NCBI GenBank assembly: GCA_019425045.1
Contig: JAHYYI010000018.1
Coordinates: forward strand, 1-43,699
Direction of reading: 5' to 3'
Origin: Collinsella sp.
GTDB taxonomy: Bacteria > Actinomycetota > Coriobacteriia > Coriobacteriales > Coriobacteriaceae
Length of the DNA: 43,699 bases
The notes beneath the pieces were generated by a model. The model was not told where the DNA came from and did no database searches. It was given only the letters and a program-made list of their open reading frames with translations. Both the position numbers and the translations under genes were made by a program. Of the stretch, positions 23,092-31,617 are shown one piece after another; positions within the stretch are counted from its first letter, which is position 1, and the number at the start of each line of letters is the position of its first letter.

Positions 23092-24286
23092 GGCAGGCGA
23101 TAATCTCATCCGAAAGATCGAGGGCAGAATTGGTCACGGCGTCCATATCGTAGTAACGATACTCGGCCAGACGACCCACCGGGTGGAAGTTCGTCAGGTT
23201 CTGGACACGCTCAAGATAGCGCTCGTAGAGCTCACGGTTCTCGGGCTCCAGGATAGCGTAGTACGGCGTCTCGCCCGAGCCGGGCGTATATGCCTTGGAG
23301 TACTCCTTCATGATGGTGGTCTTGCCGGGCAAAACCTGACCGGTCATGTTCTTAAACTCGGTGATGCGCGTATAGTCCTCGCTCGTGGTGTAGTTGACGG
23401 TGCCCACGGGCTGGAACTGGTCCATATCGAGCGTCTCGAACTTCATATCGAGCGTGCGGTACGGCAGCGCGCCTAGGTCGAGGTTGAATAGCTCGTCGAG
23501 CGGACCGGTGTAGACAATCTCGCCACCATAGACCTTGCCGTCGATCTTGACGGTGGTCTCGTCGATTTCAAAGAGGTCACGGGCGTCTACGTCACAGAAT
23601 ACGTCGATCAGATCGTGATCGAGCATGTGCTCGAACAGCGCGGTATAGCCGTCCTGCGGCATGCCCTGGAAAGGAGCCTGCGGGAAGTAGCGATCGTCAT
23701 CGCCCACAAAGACGGGAACGCGGCCGGTGATCGAGGGGTCGATCTGGTCGGGCGTCTGGCCCCACTGCTTCATGGTGTAATGCAAAAAGACGTTCTCATA
23801 GACATAATCGGCGACCTCGGCAAGATCCGGGTCGTTCTTCTTGCGCAGCTCCATAATGGGCACCTTGACGTCCTTGCCAAAGGTCTCCACGAGCTTTTGG
23901 TACAGTTCCTCGCCGCGCTCATCGCCAAAGGCAAGCTTAAGGCTCGCATGGTTAAAGGGCACGGGCATAAGGGTACCGTTGATGTTGGCGAGCACCTTGT
24001 GCTGGTAGTCCGTCCACTTGGTAAAGCGCGACAGGAAGTTATGGACGCGCTCGTTAAAAGTGTGATAGATGTGCGGACCGTACTCGTGGACCAGGATTCC
24101 GGCCTCGTCAGTGCAGTCGTAGGCATTACCCGCGATGTGGCCGCGACGCTCCAAAACGGCAACACGATAGCCGATGGTTTCGGCAAGACGGCGGGCGCAA
24201 ACGGCACCGGCATAACCGGCGCCGACAACGATCATGTCGTACGCACCGGCATTAAAGCCTTCAGGCAGGCCTGAGGTAATCTGCAT
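23084..24286 (-). CDS. glf: UDP-galactopyranose mutase
   Basis: Flavoenzyme converting UDP-galactopyranose to UDP-galactofuranose, the donor for galactofuranose-containing surface glycans; cytoplasmic. The protein has 400 residues. An FAD-binding dinucleotide fold at the N terminus (MIVVGAGYAGAVCARRLAE) and the EYGPHIYHTFNERVHNFLSRF segment are characteristic, as is GRLAEYRYYDMDAV near the end. AAGGAG is placed well before the ATG. It overlaps the downstream glycosyltransferase start, forming a two-gene unit. Confidence 0.94.
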   Translation of the reverse strand: MQITSGLPEGFNAGAYDMIVVGAGYAGAVCARRLAETIGYRVAVLERRGHIAGNAYDCTDEAGILVHEYGPHIYHTFNERVHNFLSRFTKWTDYQHKVLANINGTLMPVPFNHASLKLAFGDERGEELYQKLVETFGKDVKVPIMELRKKNDPDLAEVADYVYENVFLHYTMKQWGQTPDQIDPSITGRVPVFVGDDDRYFPQAPFQGMPQDGYTALFEHMLDHDLIDVFCDVDARDLFEIDETTVKIDGKVYGGEIVYTGPLDELFNLDLGALPYRTLDMKFETLDMDQFQPVGTVNYTTSEDYTRITEFKNMTGQVLPGKTTIMKEYSKAYTPGSGETPYYAILEPENRELYERYLERVQNLTNFHPVGRLAEYRYYDMDAVTNSALDLSDEIIACHA

Positions 24287-24385
24287 CGATACTCCTTGTC
24301 AAAAGCCACACGCTTTTTAACTGGGCTTTTTCTCGAACATACGTCGAGACATATTTATCAGAGCGATTATAGCGCTAATGCGTCC

Positions 24386-24465
24386 TATAATGAGCTTGCC
24401 ACACAAGGAAAGCTCAAGCACCGCGGCGTACATTATTGAAAGGTAAACCCGCTAGCAGCGGGTTT
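24386..24465 (+). promoter_or_regulatory. pta promoter -10 box and leader hairpin
   Basis: A consensus TATAAT lies at 24386-24391; the -35 region is weak. The leader of about 120 bases contains AAACCCGCT/AGCGGGTTT (24445-24465) followed by ATT, which could act as a weak attenuator or stabilising hairpin. Confidence 0.45.
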
Positions 24466-24518
24466 ATTCGTGTACAGCCGAGGGCCTGGAGCTTAGCGAA
24501 ACGCTTGTAAGGAGTATC

Positions 24519-25499
24519 ATGAGCGATTTCCTAAACCGTATGAAGTCTGCCGCCAAGGCCGACCTTAAGACCATCGTCCTGCCCGAGGGCGAGGATCCGC
24601 GCACCATCGTCGCGGCTAACAAAATCATCGAGGAGGGCCTGGCCAACATCGTCATCCTGGGCGATCCCAACGAGATCAACGTCCCCGGCGCCACCGTCAT
24701 CGATCCGCGCAACGCCGAGAAGCACGAGGAGTACGCACAGAAGTTTGCCGAGCTCCGCGCCAAGAAGGGCGTTACCATCGAGCAGGCTCGCGCCCAGGTG
24801 ATGGACGCCACCTACTTTGGCACCATGATGGTCAAGATGGGCGACGCCGACGGCCTGGTCTCCGGCGCCTGCCACTCCACCGCCGACACCCTGCGCCCCG
24901 CGCTTCAGATCCTCAAGACCGCCCCGGGCACCAAGCTGGTCTCGGCCTTCTTCGTGATGTGCACCGACACCCCGCAGTTCGGCACCGACGGCACGCTGAT
25001 CTTCGCAGACTGCGGCCTCAACATCAACCCGTCCTCCGACGAGCTCTCCGAGATCGCCATCGCCTCGGCCCACTCCTGGTCCACCTTCATGGGCAATGTT
25101 GAGCCGCACGTGGCCATGCTCTCCTACTCCACCATGGGCTCCGCCGGTGGCGAGGTCGCCAAGAAGGTCCAGGAGGCCGTGAAGTTCTGCAAGGAGAAGG
25201 CTCCCGAGCTCGCCATCGACGGCGACCTGCAGCTCGATGCCGCTATCGTCCCCACCGTCGCCCAGCTCAAGGCTCCCGGCTCCTCCGTCGCCGGTAAGGC
25301 CAACGTGCTCGTGTTCCCCGATCTTGAGGCCGGCAACATCGGCTACAAGCTGGTCCAGCGCTTCGCCGGCGCTGACGCCTACGGCCCCATCCTGCAGGGC
25401 ATCGCCAAGCCGGTCAACGACCTGTCGCGCGGCTGCTCTGCCGACGACATCGTGGGTGTCGTCGCCATCACCGCCGTCCAGGCTCAGATGGCTGAGTAG
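24519..25499 (+). CDS. pta: Phosphate acetyltransferase
   Basis: Converts acetyl-CoA and phosphate to acetyl phosphate and CoA, feeding acetate kinase for ATP formation during fermentation; cytoplasmic. The 326 residues correspond to the short Pta type without the N-terminal regulatory domain. Recognisable blocks are KTIVLPEGEDPRTIVAANKI, GDADGLVSGACHSTADTLRPALQ and LSYSTMGSAGG. AAGGAG precedes the ATG. It converges on the ackA genes, with a large hairpin element and a terminator between. Confidence 0.95.
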   Translation: MSDFLNRMKSAAKADLKTIVLPEGEDPRTIVAANKIIEEGLANIVILGDPNEINVPGATVIDPRNAEKHEEYAQKFAELRAKKGVTIEQARAQVMDATYFGTMMVKMGDADGLVSGACHSTADTLRPALQILKTAPGTKLVSAFFVMCTDTPQFGTDGTLIFADCGLNINPSSDELSEIAIASAHSWSTFMGNVEPHVAMLSYSTMGSAGGEVAKKVQEAVKFCKEKAPELAIDGDLQLDAAIVPTVAQLKAPGSSVAGKANVLVFPDLEAGNIGYKLVQRFAGADAYGPILQGIAKPVNDLSRGCSADDIVGVVAITAVQAQMAE

Positions 25500-25514
25500 C
25501 GGACGTATCCCCTC

Positions 25515-25641
25515 GGGACCCTACAGGGTAAACCTCTGAAAACGTCCTCGGACATGCATGAAGCCCCCGCTGCGCACTACGTGCGGCGGGGGCTTCCTCC
25601 GTCCTGCGGAAAGTTTTCAGAGCTTTACCCTGTAGGGTCCC
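25515..25641. repeat. Nested long hairpin between pta and ackA
   Basis: A 29-bp outer stem with one mismatch (25515-25543 with 25613-25641, starting GGGACCCTACAGGG) encloses an inner GC hairpin GAAGCCCCCGC/GCGGGGGCTTC (25560-25596) with extra pairs inside. The inner part resembles a terminator for pta; the outer stem is more than termination needs. Confidence 0.7.
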
Positions 25642-25791
25642 TGCCGCCACGTAGCAATCAGGGAATCTGGAGGGTGGACGGCGGCTTGGCTACGAGCTGG
25701 GGCGGGGAATCTGAATGATTGAGTGCCGTTGTTGGGAGCGCAGGCGTTGCCGGCGATGATCACTTTGGGACTGGAATTTCCGCCTGCTAGT

Positions 25792-25828
25792 AAAAAGGCC
25801 TCCGGAGCTGTTGCTCTGGAGGCCTTTC
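25792..25828 (-). terminator. Terminator of ackA copy 1
   Basis: AAAGGCCTCCGGAGC pairs with GCTCTGGAGGCCTTT around TGTT with two T-G or mismatch positions; a T run follows on the minus strand. It lies 21 bases after the ackA stop. Confidence 0.85.
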
Positions 25829-25849
25829 TTTCAATTACAGACGAATGCG

Positions 25850-27028
25850 TTAGTTGTTCTTGGTCAGGCGCTCGACGTCGTGGGCGATCATGTATTCCTC
25901 GTCGGTGGGGATGACCATGACCGTGACGGAAGAGCCGGCGGCGCTGATGACCTGCGGGCCGTTACCCACGGCCTCGCGGTTCTTGTTGTTGTCGATGCGC
26001 ACGCCCAGCCACTCAAAGCAGTCGCAGAAGGCCTTGCGGATCGACCAGTCATTCTCGCCGATGCCGGCGGTAAAGGTAATGGTGTCCACGCCCGCCATGG
26101 AGGCAATCATGGAACCGGCCTGCTGCATGGCCTTATAGGCGAACATATCGAAGGCGAGCAGGCAGCGCTCGTCACCCTCGGAAGCGCGCGTACGGATGTC
26201 GCGGGCATCGTTGGAGATACCCGAGATGGCAAGCAGACCGGACTGCTTGTTCATCATGTCATCGACTTCCTGGTAGCTGTAGCCGCCCTCGCGCTGCAGG
26301 TAGCACACGGTGGCCGGGTCAATGGAACCACAACGGGTGCCCATCATCAGGCCGTCGAGCGGCGTGAGGCCCATCGTGGTGTCGCGGCACACGCCGTCCT
26401 CGATGGCGGCGAGCGAAGCACCGTTGCCCAGATGGCACGAAAGCAGACGGTGGCAGCGCGAGCCCAGGATCTCCTTGGCCATCATCCACTCATAGCGGTG
26501 GCTCGTGCCGTGGGCACCGTACTTGCGCACGTGGTACTTGTCGCACACGTCCTTGGGCAGGGCGTAGGTGTAGGCGACCTCGGGCATGGTCATGTGGAAC
26601 GAGGTGTCGAAGACGGCCACGTTGGGCAGCTCCGGATACTTCTCGCGGCAATATTCGATTGCCGCGGCCTCGCCGTAATTGTGCAGCGGGGCGAGCGGAG
26701 CCACCTCGAGAATCTTAGCCATGACCTCGTCGTCGACGACCGCGGAATCATCGAAGTGCCAGCCACCCTGAACGATACGGTGGCCGATGCCATCGATCGT
26801 AAAGTCGGTCTTCTCGAGCTCCTCGAGCACGCGCGCAATGGCGCAGCGATGATCGGGAAAAGGAATCTCCTCGGTCTGCTTGGCACCACCGTTCTCGGAG
26901 TGGCCAAAGATGCCCATCTCCGAGCCGATACGCTCGCAGTTGCCCTTGGCGAAAACCTCGCGGCTATCGGTATCCAAAAGCTGATATTTAAGGCTCGAGC
27001 TGCCGGCGTTGACAACAAGTACGTTCAT
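25850..27028 (-). CDS. ackA: Acetate kinase, copy 1
   Basis: Makes ATP and acetate from acetyl phosphate; cytoplasmic ASKHA-fold kinase of 392 residues. Visible signatures are NVLVVNAGSSSLKYQLLD at the N terminus, VFDTSFHMTMPEVAYTYALP with the catalytic Asp and the CHLGNGASLAAIEDG phosphate loop. It follows a second acetate kinase gene on the same strand, about 165 bases apart with a terminator-like hairpin between. The two proteins are clearly paralogous but differ at many positions, so the duplication is old. The different enzymes may favour different directions or growth phases; this is speculation. Confidence 0.95.
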   Translation of the reverse strand: MNVLVVNAGSSSLKYQLLDTDSREVFAKGNCERIGSEMGIFGHSENGGAKQTEEIPFPDHRCAIARVLEELEKTDFTIDGIGHRIVQGGWHFDDSAVVDDEVMAKILEVAPLAPLHNYGEAAAIEYCREKYPELPNVAVFDTSFHMTMPEVAYTYALPKDVCDKYHVRKYGAHGTSHRYEWMMAKEILGSRCHRLLSCHLGNGASLAAIEDGVCRDTTMGLTPLDGLMMGTRCGSIDPATVCYLQREGGYSYQEVDDMMNKQSGLLAISGISNDARDIRTRASEGDERCLLAFDMFAYKAMQQAGSMIASMAGVDTITFTAGIGENDWSIRKAFCDCFEWLGVRIDNNKNREAVGNGPQVISAAGSSVTVMVIPTDEEYMIAHDVERLTKNN

Positions 27029-27141
27029 GAGACTCCTTCGTGATTACAGTACGGTCGGCAAACCTATAAGGCGGCCGTACTCTTAATAAGAAGTTATCAG
27101 AATCCAATAAATAACTATTAAACTCTTCGCCCAAAGAGCGT

Positions 27142-27179
27142 AAAAGGGGGCTGAACGGCACAAGGCCATCCAGTCCCCT
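27142..27179 (-). terminator. Terminator between the two ackA genes
   Basis: On the minus strand AGGGGACTG pairs with CAGCCCCCT (one wobble) and is followed by TTTTA. The stem lies 14 bases after the stop of ackA copy 2. Confidence 0.65.
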
Positions 27180-27192
27180 CCCCTTGCATCAA

Positions 27193-28371
27193 TTACTTAC
27201 CGTTGACGATGCGCTCGACGTCGGAAGCGATCATGAACTCCTCGTCCGTGGGGATGACGAAAATCTTGACCTTGGAATCCTTGGCAGACAGGCACCAAGC
27301 GCCGTCGCCGCGCAGAGCATTGCGGGCATGGTCCATCTTGACGCCCATAAAGGCCAGACGATCGGCCACGCCAGCGCGGACAGCCGGAGCGTGCTCACCG
27401 ATGCCGGCGGTAAAGACCAGGGTGTCCATGCCGCACATGGAAGTGGCCATCTCGGCGGCCTTGGCGGCAATCTTGTAGACGAACATATCGAAGGCGAGCT
27501 GGGCCTCGGGGTCGCCGGCAGCGGCGAGCTCCTCGACGTTGCGGCAGTCGTTGGTCTTGCCGCCGGTCACAGCCAAAAGGCCGGACTTCTTGTTCATCAT
27601 CTCGTCGACCTCGTCGAAGGTGTAGCCGCCTTCGCGCTGCAGGTAGCACACGGTAGCAGGGTCGATGGAGCCGCAGCGGGTGCCCATCATGACACCGTCG
27701 AGCGGCGTCAAGCCCATGGTGGTGTCCATGCACTTGCCGTCCTCGATGGCGCACAGGGAAGCGCCGGAACCGATGTGGCACACGACGACCTTGCGAGCCT
27801 CGCCGTTGGTCATTTCGGCAACCTTCTTGGAGATGTAGCGGTAGCTGGTGCCGTGGGCGCCGTACTTACGAATGTGCAGCTTGTCGCAGACGTCCTTGGG
27901 CAGGGCGTAAGTCTTGGCGACCTCGGGCATGTTGAAGTGGAAAGCAGTGTCGTAGACCGTGACGTTGGGCAGGTCGGGATACTGCTCCAGGCAGTACTCG
28001 ATAACGTTGGCCTCGGGGTTGTTGTGCAGCGGGGCGAGCGGGGCAACCTCGCGAATCTTGGCGAGGACGTCCTCGTCGACGAGGGAGGAATCGCCGAAGT
28101 ACCAACCGCCCTGAACGATACGGTGGCCGATGCCCTCGATCTTGACGCCGTTGGCCTCGAGGTCCTTCAAGACGACCTCGATGGCGACCTTGTGGTCGGG
28201 GAACTCGATGTTCTCGGTCACCTTCTTGGAACCGTTGGCAGCGTGGGTGAAGGTACCGCCGGTAAAGCAGACGCGCTCGCAGGAGCCCTTTGCAGACACC
28301 TTGTGGGACTTGGTATCGATGACCTGATACTTAAGGGTCGAAGATCCTGCGTTGACGACCAGAACGTTCAT
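27193..28371 (-). CDS. ackA: Acetate kinase, copy 2
   Basis: Second 392-residue acetate kinase with NVLVVNAGSSTLKYQVID, VYDTAFHFNMPEVAKTYALP and CHIGSGASLCAIEDG. Shared blocks with copy 1 include GIGHRIVQGGW and MGTRCGSIDPATVCYLQREGGY. Third codon positions are almost all G or C, more strictly than in copy 1, suggesting higher expression. It is the first of the two in the direction of transcription and lies downstream of the HIT gene, separated by a terminator. Confidence 0.95.
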   Translation of the reverse strand: MNVLVVNAGSSTLKYQVIDTKSHKVSAKGSCERVCFTGGTFTHAANGSKKVTENIEFPDHKVAIEVVLKDLEANGVKIEGIGHRIVQGGWYFGDSSLVDEDVLAKIREVAPLAPLHNNPEANVIEYCLEQYPDLPNVTVYDTAFHFNMPEVAKTYALPKDVCDKLHIRKYGAHGTSYRYISKKVAEMTNGEARKVVVCHIGSGASLCAIEDGKCMDTTMGLTPLDGVMMGTRCGSIDPATVCYLQREGGYTFDEVDEMMNKKSGLLAVTGGKTNDCRNVEELAAAGDPEAQLAFDMFVYKIAAKAAEMATSMCGMDTLVFTAGIGEHAPAVRAGVADRLAFMGVKMDHARNALRGDGAWCLSAKDSKVKIFVIPTDEEFMIASDVERIVNGK

Positions 28372-28424
28372 ATGTCTCCCTACTAACAGGCGGTGTGGCG
28401 CCGCCAGATTACATACGCTTCAAT

Positions 28425-28458
28425 AATAAACCCAAACGCCCTCGCGCTCGGGTTTATT
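28425..28458 (-). terminator. Terminator of the HIT gene unit
   Basis: AATAAACCC pairs with GGGTTTATT with a GC-rich middle, at 28425-28458. It lies downstream of the HIT gene on the minus strand and upstream of ackA copy 2. Confidence 0.65.
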
Positions 28459-28518
28459 GCGTTGATATATAAGTTATCGATGCCTGAGCTTCCGTTTCAA
28501 TGCAAGGAAGAAGCGCCC

Positions 28519-28854
28519 TCAGATGAGGTTCTCGCCCAGGTTCTTGCCGCCGAGGACGTGCATGTGGAAGTGCATGACGGTCTGGCCTGCGTTAACGCCC
28601 TTGTTGGAGATGACGCGGAAACCGTCCTCCAGACCCTTGGCCTTGGCGACCTCCTGGATGGCGTGAGCCATGGCGCCCATGGTCTCGGCGGGCACGTCAT
28701 CGGCGATGTCGCTGTAGTGCTTCTTGGGGATCACGAGCGTGTGGACCGGCGCCTGGGGGTTAAGGTCATCGAACGCGATGACCTGGTCGTCCTCATAGAC
28801 AACGGTCGAGGGGATCTCGTGGTTGGCAATTTTGCAGAAGATGCAATCGCACAT
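28519..28854 (-). CDS. HIT family nucleotide-binding hydrolase
   Basis: Histidine triad protein of 111 residues, HINT type, usually hydrolysing nucleoside phosphoramidates or similar AMP conjugates. The triad is seen in MHFHMHVLGG, and the N-terminal CDCIFCKIANHEIPS carries the zinc-associated Cys residues. AAAGGAA precedes the ATG. It follows xseB by 49 bases on the same strand and is probably cotranscribed with xseA and xseB. The physiological substrate is unknown. Confidence 0.93.
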   Translation of the reverse strand: MCDCIFCKIANHEIPSTVVYEDDQVIAFDDLNPQAPVHTLVIPKKHYSDIADDVPAETMGAMAHAIQEVAKAKGLEDGFRVISNKGVNAGQTVMHFHMHVLGGKNLGENLI

Positions 28855-28903
28855 GATTGGTTCCTTTCTCGCAGACCAAGGTAATTATATTTGGTCGGAA
28901 TGG

Positions 28904-29170
28904 TTAGAACGAGAGACTGTCGTCGGTGTTGGCGGCTTCGCCGTCGGCGAGCACGTCGTTGCCGTCGACGTCCTTAAGGAGCACCGAGACCTTCTGCTCG
29001 GCATCGGACAGGCGGGTGCGCAGACTCTTGAGGAGCTCGACGCCGCGGGTGTAGCTCTCGAGCGACTCCTCGAGCTCCATATCGCCCGACTCCAAGCTGC
29101 GGATGATGAGCTCCAGCTCCTGCGAGGCCTGCTTGTACGTAAGCTGCTCGACCGGGGTCTTCTCTGCCAT
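28904..29170 (-). CDS. xseB: Exodeoxyribonuclease VII small subunit
   Basis: Small subunit of exonuclease VII, which degrades single-stranded DNA with the XseA subunit. At 88 residues the length is normal. The LTYKQASQELELIIRSLESGDMELEESLESYTRGVELLKSLR stretch (residues 10-51) is the family core and should form a helical hairpin. GGAAAGGAAA precedes the ATG. xseA lies 42 bases upstream on the same strand, the usual arrangement. Confidence 0.94.
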   Translation of the reverse strand: MAEKTPVEQLTYKQASQELELIIRSLESGDMELEESLESYTRGVELLKSLRTRLSDAEQKVSVLLKDVDGNDVLADGEAANTDDSLSF

Positions 29171-29212
29171 ATCTGTTTCCTTTCCTAAGGGTCTATCACT
29201 GTGAAACGCGGC

Positions 29213-30691
29213 CTACTCGACCGCATTGACGGTTGCCGACACGTTGCCGTCCGCCATGCGCACGCGGATGGCGTCGCCCGGCTTAAAGGTCTTGACGCTC
29301 GTAGCCACATCATCATCGCTGTACGCTATGGAGTAACCGCGGGCAAGCACCTTGAGCGGCGACAAGGCATCGAGCGAGGCTGCCGCACGGCCCAGGTCGG
29401 ATGCGGGTTTGCTGAGCATCGTACGTCCCTGATGCTCCAGACGGGAACTCGCGAGCGTGATCGCATGGCGCTTGCCATCGAGCCCCGAGGTGCTTGCGAT
29501 CAAGCGCTCGGGCAGACGCTCGAAGTTGGAGCGGAAGGCCCCAACCGAACGCGTTATGGCGCCGGACAGACGATCGGCCGTCAGGGCAAGCTCGGACTCG
29601 CGGCGCTCGACCATAAACGTTGGGTCGTTGAGGCACGGGCGGCGCGCGGCTGCATCGAGCGCGTCGCCCAGTCGAGCCGTATAGGTGTCCCAGGCGCGGC
29701 GACCGCGCTGATCGAGCATCTCCAGGTCGACCTGATCCGACCCAATCATCGAAGCCATCGCGGCGCCCAGACGCTGATGACGCGCCTCGAGCACGTCGGC
29801 CAACTCCGTCATAGCCGGCGCCACCGATTCTGCCGCCGCCGTTGGCGTGGAGGCGCGGCGGTCGCTCACCATGTCGCAAATCGAGGTATCGGGCTCATGC
29901 CCAATGCCCGTCACCACGGGCACGGGACAGGCCGCCACCGCACGGGCAAGCCCTTCGTCGTTAAAGGTCATAAGGTCTTCGAAGGAACCGCCGCCGCGCA
30001 CCAGCAAAATGCAATCGGGCGCCGGCGTAATGGCGGCGGCGCGGCGCAAGCCCTCGATGAGCTCGGCGGGCGCACCCTCGCCTTGAACCTTGGCCCCCAC
30101 GCAGACGAGCTCGACGAGCGGGTTGCGACGGCGCAGCGTACGCTTGACGTCGTCGATTACGGCGCCCGAAAGCGAGGTGACGACCGCCACACGCGAGCAA
30201 AACACCGGAATGCGACGTTTGCGAGCCTCGTCCATCAGGCCCTCGCGACGCAGCTTTTCGGCCAACTGAGCCACCTGCTGACGCAGCAAGCCCTCCCCCG
30301 CCAGCGAGAACGAGCGGGCGACGAAGCTCATGCGACCCGTAGGCTTGTAGAGATTGAAACTGCCCCTAAAGCTCACCTGCATGCCATCGCGCAAATCGAA
30401 GGTGCGCTTGAGATAGGCGCCCTTCCAGATGATGCAGTCGACGGCCGCCGAGTCGTCCTTGATTTGGAAGTAGCAGTGGCCGCTTCGGGCATTGGGACCG
30501 CGGAAACCAGTGACCTCACCCAAAACGCTCAGCTGCGGAATGGCATCGAGCGCGCCGGCGGCGATCTCCACCGCTTGGCTCACGCTGAGCTCTTTGCGCT
30601 CCTGCTCGTCCGATCCGTCGAACTCGGCGGAAACGGCATTGCCGGTTAGATTCCAGCCTGCCACGCAGTCCCCTTTCGTCATCGTGCACAT
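29213..30691 (-). CDS. xseA: Exodeoxyribonuclease VII large subunit
   Basis: Catalytic large subunit of exonuclease VII. The protein has about 490 residues, slightly longer than many homologues. An N-terminal OB-fold (LSVLGEVTGFRGPNARSGHCYFQIKD) precedes the catalytic domain with VARSFSLAGEGLLRQ, RVAVVTSLSGAVIDDV and LLVRGGGSFEDLMTFNDEGLARAVAACPVPVVTGIGHEPD as landmarks. A long helical region and a short C-terminal beta segment follow. Two ATGs nine bases apart are possible; GGAG is three bases before the first and twelve before the second, so the start is uncertain by three codons. Confidence 0.94.
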   Translation of the reverse strand: MCTMTKGDCVAGWNLTGNAVSAEFDGSDEQERKELSVSQAVEIAAGALDAIPQLSVLGEVTGFRGPNARSGHCYFQIKDDSAAVDCIIWKGAYLKRTFDLRDGMQVSFRGSFNLYKPTGRMSFVARSFSLAGEGLLRQQVAQLAEKLRREGLMDEARKRRIPVFCSRVAVVTSLSGAVIDDVKRTLRRRNPLVELVCVGAKVQGEGAPAELIEGLRRAAAITPAPDCILLVRGGGSFEDLMTFNDEGLARAVAACPVPVVTGIGHEPDTSICDMVSDRRASTPTAAAESVAPAMTELADVLEARHQRLGAAMASMIGSDQVDLEMLDQRGRRAWDTYTARLGDALDAAARRPCLNDPTFMVERRESELALTADRLSGAITRSVGAFRSNFERLPERLIASTSGLDGKRHAITLASSRLEHQGRTMLSKPASDLGRAAASLDALSPLKVLARGYSIAYSDDDVATSVKTFKPGDAIRVRMADGNVSATVNAVE

Positions 30692-30733
30692 GGGCTCCGG
30701 CCCTGCGCTAATTCAAGTCCAACACATAGTACA

Positions 30734-30763
30734 GCGCCGCGGGGACACAAATCCCCACGGCGC
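30734..30763 (-). terminator. Hairpin after the metallopeptidase gene
   Basis: GCGCCGCGGGGA pairs with TCCCCACGGCGC with one mismatch. It lies 17 bases after the metallopeptidase stop on the minus strand and before xseA. There is no T tract, so termination strength is unclear. Confidence 0.5.
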
Positions 30764-30779
30764 CCGTCGGTCCCATTTG

Positions 30780-31484
30780 TTATCGGTTGGAGTTTCTGTT
30801 GTAGCGAGCCATAAGGTAGAGCAGCTGAATAATCGAGGTGAGCGCCGCGGCCACGTAGGTGAGCGCGGCTGCCGTCAACACCTTCTTGGCACCGTTGACC
30901 TGCTTGGAACTCATGCCCGACTGCTCGATATACGCCACGGCGCGTCGGCTGGCATCGATCTCAACCGGCAGCGTAACCAGCTGGAATAGCACGCTAAACG
31001 AGAAGAAGATCAGCGCGAGGGTCGTGAGCCCTGCTATGTTCATAAACAGGCCCATGAGCAGCACGATGGTCCAAGTGTTCTGGGTAAAGTTGACGACCGG
31101 CACGAGGGCGGTGCGTACCTTCATCATGGCATAACCGCTTTGACGCTGGGCGGCATGGCCCGCCTCGTGGCAGGCGACGGCAACGCTTGCGACCGACCCG
31201 CCAGAACGGTTGGCATCCGACAGATACAGGTTGTTGTCCTGCGGGTTGTAATGATCAGTGAGCTCACCGGCGACGCCCTTGATACCCACGGCGTTGCAAC
31301 CGTTGGCGTCGAGCATGCGGCGAGCGACCGTGGCACCCGTGTCGCCGTCCGAGCGAACCTTGGACCAGGTCTTGTACGTCGAGTTGATATAGCTCTGCGC
31401 AGCAAGGCCAAGCACTGTACAAACAAGAACAACCAGCAGGTACAGCGGGTCGATGCCAAAGCCGTAACCATAGTAATAGGGCAT
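30780..31484 (-). CDS. Neutral zinc metallopeptidase (YugP-like), membrane
   Basis: Membrane zinc peptidase of 234 residues, PF04298-type. A Tyr/Gly-rich N terminus (MPYYYGYGFG) precedes a membrane segment. The zinc motif HEAGHAAQ lies at about residue 115. Two or three further membrane segments follow (TWTIVLLMGLFMNIAGLTT and LTYVAAALTSIIQLLYL). The ATG at 31484 has GGAGG close upstream; the longer frame to 31553 has no ribosome site. It is probably cotranscribed with rnd. Substrate unknown; the family is widespread in Gram-positive bacteria. Confidence 0.85.
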   Translation of the reverse strand: MPYYYGYGFGIDPLYLLVVLVCTVLGLAAQSYINSTYKTWSKVRSDGDTGATVARRMLDANGCNAVGIKGVAGELTDHYNPQDNNLYLSDANRSGGSVASVAVACHEAGHAAQRQSGYAMMKVRTALVPVVNFTQNTWTIVLLMGLFMNIAGLTTLALIFFSFSVLFQLVTLPVEIDASRRAVAYIEQSGMSSKQVNGAKKVLTAAALTYVAAALTSIIQLLYLMARYNRNSNR

Positions 31485-31617
31485 GCGAATTCCTCCGAAT
31501 CGAGTTACACGTTGGAGGCATTCTACCCACTCGCCCAGCCAACGAGACACCATCGATGTTTTGGCATTGCAACCCTAGAACGTTTGCATCGCTTGGTAAA
31601 ACCGCGTAACTATATAA

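Noticed and set aside
24392..24518. Riboswitch in the pta leader
   Set aside because: Only one simple hairpin is visible and no known riboswitch core is recognised.
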